In this document: in pieces, positions 22,466-34,400 of the stretch
Position numbering within the stretch: position 1 is the first letter of the stretch
How the letters are laid out: every line of letters starts with the position of its first letter
Assembly: GCA_009767595.1 (NCBI GenBank)
Contig: VSDK01023833.1
Span: 180,994-244,993, forward strand
Reading direction: 5' to 3'
Origin: Symbiodinium kawagutii
Lineage: Eukaryota > Sar > Dinophyceae > Suessiales > Symbiodiniaceae
Length of the DNA stretch: 64,000 bases
The notes under the pieces: generated by a model
What the model saw: the letters and a program-made list of their open reading frames with translations, nothing else
Told to the model about the DNA's origin: nothing
Database searches by the model: none
Program-made: the position numbers and the translations under genes

Positions 22466-25400
22466 CCATCACCATCACCATCACCATCACCATCACCATC
22501 ACCATCACCATCACCATCACCATCACCATCACCATCACCACCATCATCACCATCATCATCATCATCATCATCATCAACTATATAAGCGTTTTAATTCCAA
22601 CAAATTTCATTCTTAGTTGATCATAGCCAAGACCAATCCTTGCCATTATATATATATATATATTTACTAACCAACTAACCTAGTCTTAGTATTATTCTAG
22701 TATTCTTGTAATTCCAGCAATTACCAACCAATAGGATTGGAATACTGAACTATTACACTAACCAATACTATCCAATACTAGCCATAGACAAACCATAGGC
22801 TGACCCTAAGCAATAAAGAACAATTACTAAGCGTAGACTAACTATACCAATCATAGGTTGGACAAACTAACCAATCCTAACCATAAACTAACTACTAACC
22901 ATAGACTAATCATAGGTTGGGCCAACCATAGACTAATCATAGGTAACTGCTAATCCTAAGCGCAACTACTAGCCCACTGGAATACACCATAGACTACTAA
23001 CCATAGACTACTAAGCATAGACCAATCATAGGTCGGAACATTGTTCCCTATTAGACTATTACTAGTCATTCCCTATTATTGTTCGGGGTTATCCCCCGTT
23101 AGGTGGTTGGTTAATTGACAGGCTTCGCATTCCGGCGAAGCCCTAAGGGCTCGGAGCAATGGGGCGGGCTCAATATGTGGCGGTCAAGATTAAAGCAAAA
23201 ATGCGTTGGAATAGCAAAATCTGACCAACTTTTCTGTTGGAGGCAGTGTTGTTAATGCAAAAAAAGTGCTGGAAAGTCAAAACCTGACCCCCAGAATTTT
23301 TAAAAAGAAAGGGGGGGTCAGGTTTTGACGCCAAACGCAACATATGCAAAATACACAAAGAGCAGCTTTGAAATTTCTGCGCTCCCAAACCTCAAAAAAA
23401 CCTACTATTTACGACGTTTCGTCCACCTCGGAAGCTGGAAACACCGTAAATACCGATGTTTTTTCACACCAAGGTGCTCGAAACCACGGTATTTACGACG
23501 TTTCGTCCACCTCCGAAGCTCGAAACACCGTAAATACCGATGTTTTTTCGCACCAAGAGGCTCGAAACCACGGTATTTACGATGTTTTTTAAAAAATCAC
23601 GGTATTTACGATGTTTTTGCATACGAGCTTTCAAAAAAGCCGCTATTTACAGTGTTTTCGAACGTTGCAATTCTTTTTTTCCATCTCAAATTTTACAAAA
23701 ACACTGTAATTTACAATGTTTTGCGCCTAGCCGGGAGGTTAAAAAAGCTTCAAAATCGCTCCCAAAACCCATCCAACTTCGTTTGTCCTCCTTGGTCAAT
23801 TTTTTCCCGATTTTTTCCGATTTTTCCTTGTCTCCCATGTCGCCGCAAAACACCGTATCCCCACCCAATTTCCAGTTTTTCGTCGATTTTCCTCATTTTG
23901 CCTTAAGACGAATTTTTCCTTCTGGCTGGATCCAAAAACGGCTCGAAATGCAGACGAGAACGTCGGTTTTTTAGAAAAACGTTAAACAACTTCGAGTTTT
24001 TGGGTCGGCGGCAGGTGCGCGACCCGGGATAGCAAGCTAAGGCTTGATATGATAACGGCACGGCTTCGCCGGATAGAACGGGCTGACGCCCGGGTGCCGC
24101 CGACCCCCCTTTTGTTGAAGGGGGGGAGGCAGTGGCACCGCAGCCATGACGACAGGTCGTGAAAGCAGCAGGGCTGAACATGGCTCCAGGGTAGTTCCCT
24201 AGTCAGTAGCTTAACAAGCGGTTGGTTGACAAGCGCATTTTTCATAGGGGTGGTTCCACCACCAACCAGCATTGTGTTGAAGCAATTTCCAAGCAGCCAC
24301 CATCACCAACCACCAACCATCCACCATGGTCCTCAACCCATCACCACCTTGCACCGATGACATGGCTGAGAGATCAGCCCCATAGTTGCGCTGTGAACGC
24401 ATCCCAAAGATCGTCGAGGACCCTCGGTCGGAGATCATGGGCGGTGTGTGTGGTTAGTCATGATGAATATGATGCTGGCGGCGAGTTACAATGTGGCGGT
24501 TGTTTCATGGTTCTTCTTTGATTTGGGTGCTTATGTTGTGGTGGTTAGTTATAATTTGGTGTGTTTGATCAAAATCCATGTCAGACGGTGAAAATCGTGA
24601 CAATGACTGGTTGGTGGTTTCAGGCATTTCCCATTTTCTCTATTAATTGGCTTGACAAAGTAGAACTCCAGAAAGAATTACATTGGCAAGTTTCACTGCC
24701 GCCCTGGTGAGAATGAATTCTTCAGTGTCAGCATCAGCAGTGAAAAGGCAGTCGTTCAGCCATGATAGGATGCATCGGTCATTCCATGCCATTGCAACCA
24801 AGTCAACCTCAGCGGTTTTGCGCACTACCTGAGGGGCCAGAGATGCGAACGAATATAGTAATGGTTTGGTGAGAGCCTCAAGAGGATTTGCTACATTGGT
24901 CACTACCAGAAAAATATGGTCCATGAAAGCAATCAGTACAACATTGCACTAACCACATTTAAAGTGGATTGATTCATCAAGGGAGCAGTTACCACGAAGA
25001 ACCAAGGATTGAGAGTTTGGAAAATACCCGTGGTTAAATCATGGCTGCCATTATATATACGATATGATGTCGGCCCCTTATACACGGGTGTATATTCAAT
25101 GTTTGAACTTGGGGACCATTGGATGCACATCAAGAATATCAGCCTAGAATTTACAAAGGAAAGGGGTCCCCCGCAAAATTCTTAGGTTAAGATTCCGCTT
25201 TCTTGAGGAAGGGGGGCTGCGAATGTTCCAGTGTGTTCGCTGTGCAGTACCGAAGGAAAGACTGGAAAGCCACATCCAGCCGGTCTGGAAGTGATCCTTG
25301 ACCAAAAAAAGCCATATCCTCGAGCAGTAGCATCCTGGGCAAACCAGAGAAAATCAAATATTACAATTTCATGGTTTGTCGTTATTATTCTCCCAATACC

Positions 25401-28400
25401 ATTGCGGTCATAAACAATGAATGTTTTCATTTTTTGCAACATGCAATGAAATAAACCCAATCATGCCCGATCATGTTAACATCTCAGTATGAAGCACGGA
25501 AAATGAGCACAAACAGGAGCCAAAGAGCCTTAGAAACAAAGCAAAAAAAAGGTTTGGGCCTGAGAACTTTCCGATCTTCATCGCTCCCCTGTTGATGTTG
25601 AACAATATTCCCAGGTTGATGGTGTCCATTGCTCACCACCGCAGTAGTGAAGGATGGAAACCCGTGAGGGAGAGAAGTGGACCTTGAATGATGGCACAGT
25701 CATTCCCAAAAAGTGACCCCAACCATTGTGCAATCAGTATATTGTGGAATGTAAAAATAAAGTTGATTGGCGGTCTCAACCCCTTTGAAAGAAGGTATAG
25801 AAGTCAACCAACCAATGGGAAAAGAACAAATGTTTGAAACCCTCAACCAACCAGAAGAGTGGACCATGCACAATAACAAAAGATAATATGGGTAATAATT
25901 TGACTTGAGTTGCAAAGATTCCGGTCCTTGAGGCGTCTTGCAAAAAATGCATGCAATGAAAACTCTTCCTGGTCCAACCGCATTCACTTTCTTCCGCGGT
26001 ACCAGTGCAGCGTCACTGAGCTGCCATGTAGTTTCGCCGTTTCTTTGCTGTTTATTTCGTCGAGGCGTGCGATCAGGTTTTGCATTTCTTAACGATGTTC
26101 AAGTTGTCGATCACGTCTTGGTTTGGTTGACGTGTGCGAGATCCCCGGTAAACATTAAGGAACGGTTTCATCAATTCCATGTTGTACAGCAAGTTGCCCG
26201 ACGAGTGGTTGGTTGTAGATTTTCTGGATGGGGGTAGTTTAACCGTGATGGACTCAGGATTGGAGTCGGGGGGACGGAACATGTGTATCGCTTGCGACCT
26301 CAGGCGCTGGCCGTGTTTTCTGTTTTGCCCACCACTCCATCAAGTCGTTGGTTGCTCTGCGCTTGGGAGTGGGACCTTGCTTTGCCTACGGTGGCGAACT
26401 GTGGCTAGTAGCGCCATCATGTACCCAGCATCCTGGATGATCATGATGAAACCATCCAAGCAAACATCTTTAAACATCAAACCATCATCAAGACCATCAC
26501 GAAACCTGGAATCAACCATAATTCAGAGAGAGGGCGTTTCAGTCTATGTAGCATTTGGTGGCTGTGATCGCATGACACGGCGCATCGGGTAAGTATCCCA
26601 TTTGCTTTCAGAAAGGGACGCTCTCAGTCCCCACGTTTCTACTCCATTCTTGGGGGGGCAAATTCATTGACATTCATATTGTTTGTCTCATTTATCCATT
26701 GTACTGGAATATTTTCTAAAATTTCTTCACCTCATGGTCCCAAATGGGATACCATGGAAAGCTTTCTGAAAGAACTTAGGGCTAGCATGAGTGGAGACAA
26801 AACCCCACACGGGATGCCACAATGTAATAGCAGGAGGATTTGTTTCTTTCTTTTGGGAGGCAAGTTGTAGATCATTAGAATGGAAAGCGGAGAGAGCACA
26901 AAAGGAACAATGGGTAATCTGTAAAAAAAACTTAGGGAGGGCCTTAGACATAACATGCTAAAACCTGGGAAAATCCCTTGTTGTGAATACATGAATAGCA
27001 TGGAAAAAAAGCACACATCCTAGGTGGAAAGCATAAGAATATTGCGGGAAATGCAGCAAGGGGAACAAATACAAATTATAGTAATTCCAATGGAAATGCG
27101 TAGGGAGAGATTTGCACTAGTTGGGGGAAGCCAATAAAATAGTCTAGGATGCCAAAGACAGCCTCCTGAAGAAGCTACGGGTAGCATGAATTGAGACAGA
27201 AAAGAACACATGCAGGGTACTACAACAATGATAGCATGGGAAACCAGGAACAGAATGTGGCGAGACTACGAGAGCAACAAGAAGTGATATCAGACTGTCT
27301 TTTGGGGAGAGCATATGTATAGCAAGATAAAGAAAAGTCATGGAAAAGTGCTTGCTCAAAGCAAATGCATGGCATGTAAGCAATTGAAATCTGGGGTGGA
27401 GAACATACGAATATCATGGGAAATAAGGAGACGTGATAAGAATACAATCAAACTATGGAGAAAGCTTAGTATAATCTAGGGAAAACACAGAAACAATATG
27501 GGATGCACTGGGAATGAAGGATGGGAAAGGTGACAATAATAGCATGGAGTAGTATAGGAAGAGATTTGCCATGCTTGGAGGAAACCAGAAGGATCATCTA
27601 GCATGTAATGGAAACCTTCTGAAAGGACATAGGGATAGCATGAAATGAGGCAAAACCCCCATGTAGGGGATGGTTAAAGTAATGGCATGGGAAACCAGAA
27701 TAACTTCTTTTTTGTTGGGGGGAGGGGCAGGTCATAGAGAACTAGAATAGAATGTAGTGATAGCATTGAAATAACAAGGGGTAATGCATAAAGACCACTT
27801 GGGGAGGGCATAGACATAGTATGCTAAAACAATGGAACATCATTTACTGTAGTTACATGAATGACATGGAAAACGTGTAGATATATTAGGTGGAAAGCAA
27901 AGGAATATTGTGGGAATGCAGCATGGAGAAAAACATGTACATATCCTAGGTGGGAAGCATAGGCGTATTGTGGGAATGCAGCAAGGGGAAAACATATAAC
28001 AATTCCATAGGAAATGCATATCATATGAGGAAAGCAAACCGACAATATGCAGTGCCATGGAAGCAAGGCAAAGAAAGGATCTTGCAACAGTACATACATG
28101 AAAAAAGGGTTGGCACTACTTTGCAAACCACCTTCTGGGAGGGAATAGACATAGCATGCTGAAACCGTTGAAAACCATTTGATGTGAGTACATGAATAGC
28201 ATGGAAAAAAAACACACATCCTAGGTGGAAAGCATAAGAATATTGCGGGAAATGCAACAAGGGGAAAACATATAACAACTCCATAGGAAATGCCTGGGGA
28301 GAGGTTGGCACTATTTGGTAAAAAGCAAATAGAACTATTTATCACCATTTGTATTATCAATAATTTGAAATCGGTTAAAAACCATTGAAAATCAACAAAA

Positions 28401-31400
28401 AACAACGTAAAACACGGGGACCCACAGCGTCTCGCACTCTTTGCTTTTTGGATTGTACATTGATTTGCCGAAGCCAAGGCGCTTGTCTCGCCCTGGATGG
28501 CCCAGTGGAGGCCAGCGAAATCCGGCTTGCAGTGGGGTGACGGCCGCATGGCAGTGTTGAAACGTTGACGCTGGGGAAACCATGGTAGTGATAGGGCAAG
28601 AGTGGATGAGAATGAGTGAAGTATGAACAAGTGGATGTCGTTTGTGTCGATACTAGATATGTGGTTGTCATGGTGCTCATAGGTGCTTAGTAGGAAGTAG
28701 CGACCATCGTAGGTAAAACTATCGCCTGCTATGCGTGACGATTATGGTTGATCCCTGCCGAATTGGGTGTGACTCGTTCGAAGGGCGGGTCGTCGCTTGT
28801 GGTGCGTGACTGGGAATGGTTTCGAATGTGAAATCCTGTTAATGTTGGTTAAATGCTCATTGTGGGTAAATAGGGATTATTATGCAGCAAATGTGAAGGA
28901 AAGGGCGATACATGTATTGTTCCCGATCTGCAGGCATTTCGTTTGTAGGCGGAGCTCTGGTAATCTTAGACAGTGCCATGGTGCGCTTCGCAAAGGCCAA
29001 AGCTGGACTAGCACTGCCTCATGGGAATGTTGCGGCGGTAGAGATCACTCCCTTGCATTCCTTGATGTCCATGGAAACCCCGCCCCTGAGTGGGGTCACC
29101 GCTCAGGGACGGGTGACTTATGTGTTTGGCTGGACCCAAGGCCCCTCGGCCGATTGTGAAAGCATCTCATAGTCTCGGTGGCTTTTCCCCACTATCTTAA
29201 GTTCTTAGTGTTTTTGGGATATGAATTGATTTATATATGATATACCCAGCAAAAGATATAGTTTTAGCAAGGGATCCATTAGCCAGCAAGCAGTGGTTGC
29301 AGAGGATGTTATGGCACGGGGTTGCTGCGGTGGGATTGCGCGTTTTGTGTTGCTAAGGACGCTATCCAGGCTTCAAGTGCATTTTGAGCAGTGCTGTGCA
29401 GGAAGAGGGCGCAGAGTCAGAGCCTGTCCATTGCTTGCTTAAGGCGAATCAAAGGCCCAATCCAGAACCTGTTCTGGACTCCATTGTGTTAGTGCAGCAG
29501 GCAGAACTGCGCAGCGCTTGGCGCAATCAGAGTGGCGCGGTGCCTGAGGCCGCAGTGATGGTTGGATTGGGAACTCGCGAGCTTGCGTTGAACCTGAGTC
29601 CCAAACGTAAACGCGGAGCTTTGGAGTCACTTGGCGTGAATCAGGCGGTGGCCAGGGGTGGACAAAGGCGAGTATATGGGTTGTAGTTTTCTGCTCAAAA
29701 AAAAAGAGGCTGCAAGGATCAACCACCATCGACAGCTTGCAAGGGTTTGTTTACCAAACAGGTTCTAGAACCTTATGGGGGCAATTGCCCGATGCCTTTA
29801 AGGCAAAGCTCGATTGTAGCCTAATGAGGGGCCTTTGTGTGCGGTGGTCTTGTTTGGCTAGCAATTGGGGGCTGTGTGTTGCCAGTGTAGCGTTTCTGAA
29901 CGGTGGCGTTGCGCATGTGGAAGTGCGTCGGCAGCGCAAGCCCTAANNNNNNNNNNGAGGAAAAAAAAAGCCATAAGGTCATCAATCCAATTGGTTACGT
30001 TGCCAGCAGCTGAAGCGCGGAGATATCCGGTGGCCAGTTTCGACTTGATGCAGTTGAGCGATGTTATGGGCATCAGTCCTAGCCAGGAGACCTATGTGGC
30101 CGTTGGATTCCAAGTGGTTGAGGTGGGGCCAGTAGGGGGGGGAAGGCGATCGTGTTCGCCGACAGATCCGAGTGGCAGATCTTGCGGACGTGAATGGCAG
30201 GCGAACCGTGGAAGCAGTGGACGTTTTTACCAATTGTGCACAGGTTGCCTGAGGAATCTCCGGAACAATTGTGATTGATGTGGCATTGGTATTTGGGTGC
30301 AAGGTCAGGTTCATAAACGGTTGTGTTGGTAAAGGATGCGGCACATTGGAATGATGGGTTAATCCTATTTGTATTGGTTTCGAGCGTTGACCAGACTGAT
30401 TGAAGGAATTAGTGTGACCTGGGTTGAGCGCAGCTGAGGATATGACATTGCATTGCATGACTCCTTGGCGTGGCATCCGCTGGTCCAAGATCAAGCACGT
30501 TTGGCGATCGCTGGGCTGGCGAGACGGAACACAGTGTCCGCATACGCGAACATGAGTTGCCTCATGGCCTATGAGGATGATTGATCCGGACTTACTGAGG
30601 CTTCAGCGCTTGGCCGCTGAAAGATCCTCAGTGGGCATGTGTCAGTGTCGATGACCGTTTTTGGCATTGTGGAATCCAGTCACCAATTGTTGAAGGACAG
30701 ACGGCCTTAGTCTATAGTGTGAACTGTCTTTGGTGTGCTGTGAGATCATGCCAGGGTCAAGGAAATTTGCATGCTGGAGGTTTTTTTTCCCGATGTACAG
30801 AAACGGGTTTTTCCTGCGGCGGCGGCAAAAATGAGTGGTCCAAGGCAATGGCTTGTGCACGGGCAGGTGGCATTGTCGTGCAATGTTTGGCAAAAAGCAT
30901 ATATATATATATATACATACGCATGTGCGCACATATGTATATATAGATATATGCATATTTTTCACATATTGTATTTATTGTCACACATGCGAGAACCAGA
31001 TGGTTGTGCCGTCGTTCGTGCGAAGGCATGGTGGTAGAGTTTATGCGGGTTCCCATGATCATAGTGACCATTTGTGGCCATGGATGATATCCCTGATCAA
31101 TAGCTCCAATACATTTCGTGCACGTTTGGTTTTTCGGGCAAAAGCTCGACAGTCTTCACAAAAACCACAGAGTGGAGGTGTATACCCAATGTCTGGAACA
31201 AAGAGGGTGGACGAAAGAATTTGGAAAACGGTGTTTCCAGTACATTTCGTCCACCTCTAGGTTTTTGCTGCAAACGCATTGAACAACTTTGGCATGACAC
31301 AGGACATCAAGTAAGATCCTGAGCCAGCGCCAGAAGAACTGGGAGGACCACTCATCAGTATCAATGATGGTGCAGTGCAGGATTAGTGTTTTTTATTGGG

Positions 31401-34400
31401 ATCTGTGGCTGGTGGTTTTTGATGATGACCGATCATAATGACTAGAACAATGGTGGTGACCCACGGGTCTGGGTGTTCACGCTGTTATTGAGTGTTTGGG
31501 GTGTGCTCATGGATGTATGATATGAACATGGATGGTGGACCCAATGATTCTGCACTTAGCTAACCACCGTCATTGTTGTCATTACCATTAGTTCCGCCAG
31601 CATCATCATGATTGCCGCAGTCCGAGGCAGCCACACGCTCGCACCTTCTGACGGTTTTCCTTGACGTGGGGCACGTCGCTAAGTAGGTGAGGGGATGTGC
31701 AGCGGTTTTGTGGAACTGGGCGGACTCTCTCATCATGGTTAGTGATAGTGCAGTGCAGGATTTGTGTTTTTTTATTCCGGAATTTTGGTTGGGTGGTTGT
31801 TGATGATGTTGTAGAACGGTTGATGGTCGATCCTTTTACTGATTGTGTGGGGTGTGCTCACGCATGTAAGGTGTAATCATGCGGTGGTTGGGGTGAGATC
31901 TAAACCCCATGTTGGGAACCAAGCAGGGTGGACGAAAGAATTTGGAAAACGGTGTTTCCGGTACATTTTGTCCACCTCTAGGTTGTTGCTGCAAACGCAT
32001 TGAAAAACCTTGGCATGACACAGGACATCAAGTAAGATCCCGAGCCAGCGCCAGAGGAACTGGGAGGACCTCTCATCAGTATCAATGATGGTGCAGTGCA
32101 GGATTAGTGTTTTTTTTTGGGATCTGTGGCTGGTGGTTTTTGATGATGACCGATCATAATCACTAGAACAATGGTGGTGACCCACGGGTCTAAATGTTGA
32201 TCGCTGTTATTGAGTGTTTGGGGTGTGCTCATGGATGTATGACATGAACATGGATGGTGGACCCAATGATTCTGCACTTAGCTAACCACCGTCATTGTTG
32301 TCATTACCATTAGTTCCGCCAGCATCATCATGATTGCCAGCAGTGCGAGGCAGCCACACGCTCGCGCCTTCTGACGGTTTTCCTTGACGTGGGGCACGTC
32401 GCTAAGAAGGTGAGGGGATGTGCAGCGGTTTTGGGGAACTGGGCGGACTCTCTCATCAGGATTAATTATGGTGCAGTGTAGGATTTGTGTCTCTTTATCT
32501 GGGAATTTTGGTTGGGTGGTTTTTGATGGTGACCCATCATAATCACTAGATGAATGGGGGTGACTGATGGTTCTGATGGTTGATCAGTATTATTGAGTGT
32601 TTGGGGTATGTGCATGGATGTATGATATGAACCTGCGGTGGTTGGGTTGAGATCTATACCCAATGTGTGGAAGGCAAACAGGGTGGACGAAATAATTTGG
32701 ACAACAGTGGTGACTGATGGTTTTGATGGTTGATAAGTATTATTGCGTGTTTGGGTGTTCTCATGTATGTATGATGTGAACATGCGGTGGTTGGGCTGAG
32801 ATCTATACCCAATGTGTTGAAGATAGACAGGGTGGACAAAATAATTTGGACAACAGTGTGTGCAATACATTTCGTCCACCTGTAGGTTTTTGTTGCAAAG
32901 GCATAAACACGAGCGTCACTGTTGTCAGTACGATTAGTTCCTCCAGCATCATCATGATTGCCTGCAGTGCGAGGCAGCCACATGCTTGCACCTTCGGACG
33001 GCTTTGCTTCACGGGGGGGACGTCGCTAAGAAGGTGAGGCGACGCGTCGCCGTTTTGAGGAACTGGGAGGACCCCTCATCAAGATTAATGATGGTGCAGT
33101 GCAGGATTGGCGTTTCTCTATCTGGGAGTTTTGGCTGGGTGGTTTTTGATGGTGACCCATCATAATCACTAGATGAATGGGTGTGACTGATGGTTCTGAT
33201 GGCTGATCAGTATTATTGAGTGTTTGGGCGTGCTCATGTATGTATGATGTGAACATGCGGTGGTTGGGCTGGGATCTATACCCAATGTGTTGAAGACAAA
33301 GAGGGTGGACGAAATAATTTGGATAACAGTGTTTGCAATACATTTCGTCCACCTGTAGGTTGTTGCGGCAAAGGCATTGAAATAACTAGACATGACAAAG
33401 CACATGGAACAAGATCGTCCACCAGCACCAGGGGAACTTGGAGGGCTCTATCATGAGGATCAATGCTGGTGCAGTGCAGGACTGTTCTTTTATTTGGGAA
33501 TTGTTGGTGGTTGTTGATGATGACCCATCATAATTACCAGAATGATGTTGGTAACTGATGGTTTGATGGTTGAGCATTATATTGAGTGTTTGGGGTGTGC
33601 TCATGGATGTATGATACGAACATGCGGTGGTTGGGCTGCGAGCGATACCCCATGTGTGGAAGAAACAAGGTGGACGAAATCAGTTGGACAACAGTGTTTC
33701 GCGTCCACCTGTAGGTTTTGTTGCAGCGATCACCGATTTTTCCACTCTCTGCAGGTGTTGCCGTTGGCTCAGCACTTGGCGCAAACCCAGATCCAGTGCG
33801 CTGGGTAAGCAATGGATAGAGATGGTGACGTTCGGTATTTACTAAGTGATTCAGATAGTGAGTGGCTGGTCAGTAGCAAATATAGGTTCAATCATCGCGA
33901 AGCTTTTGCAGGTCGACAAGAATTATCACGTTTTTTGTTGGGTTAGCAGTGCGACATCCCTCTTGTGCGGGAATTCATGGAAGCTGCGCGGGTCGTGGTG
34001 CTGAAGTCCTGGGAAAAAAGTGCTGTGCATATGCAGTGTGCATGTCACCAAGGCCGGAACTTCATGTGCAAACGGCCATCCCAATGCAGCAGGGGGCGCA
34101 AATACGCGTCTTTGCTTGCGGAACGCAGTGCTCCTTCAAGAAGCTGAAGACGGGGATTTTGGGTCTCGGTACTCTTCGTATGCCGACGGCGGAAGACGAG
34201 CAGCGCTCGAAAGAGGACTGCTGTTACACTGCCATTTAAGATGTGTAGGGCTGTGGTATTCTAGTTGGGGAGCCTTAGACAAGGATTGGGCATTATAAAG
34301 CAATGCCGTGTTTCGGACTATGCAAAGACATTAGTGAAAACCTATGGCGTCTAAGTTTCTAAATCCATTTTGCGTCTGGGTGTGTTGCGGTTGCGGGTGA

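Larger units (their letters stand above)
20920..24385 (+). other. Methyltransferase intron 6
   Basis: About 3.5 kb. Holds TA runs (21,004-21,100 and 21,621-21,690), an Element A copy, an ATC/ACCATC microsatellite, the first copy of a 330-bp direct repeat, and the TATTTACG array. A GC-rich patch at 21,271-21,350 (HPNRLLHRLTASGGSALAR) could be an unplaced exon. Confidence 0.6.

Noticed and set aside
23325-23906. 193-codon plus frame
   Set aside because: It follows the TATTTACG hairpin array, and its repeated KHRKYRCFF-type peptides come from the DNA repeat. No splice-bounded or GC3-rich coding signature.
27824-28630. Longest minus-strand open frame (268 codons)
   Set aside because: It runs across a purine-rich repeat array, and the translation shows the same repeats. 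Pyrimidine-rich antisense DNA simply lacks stop codons.
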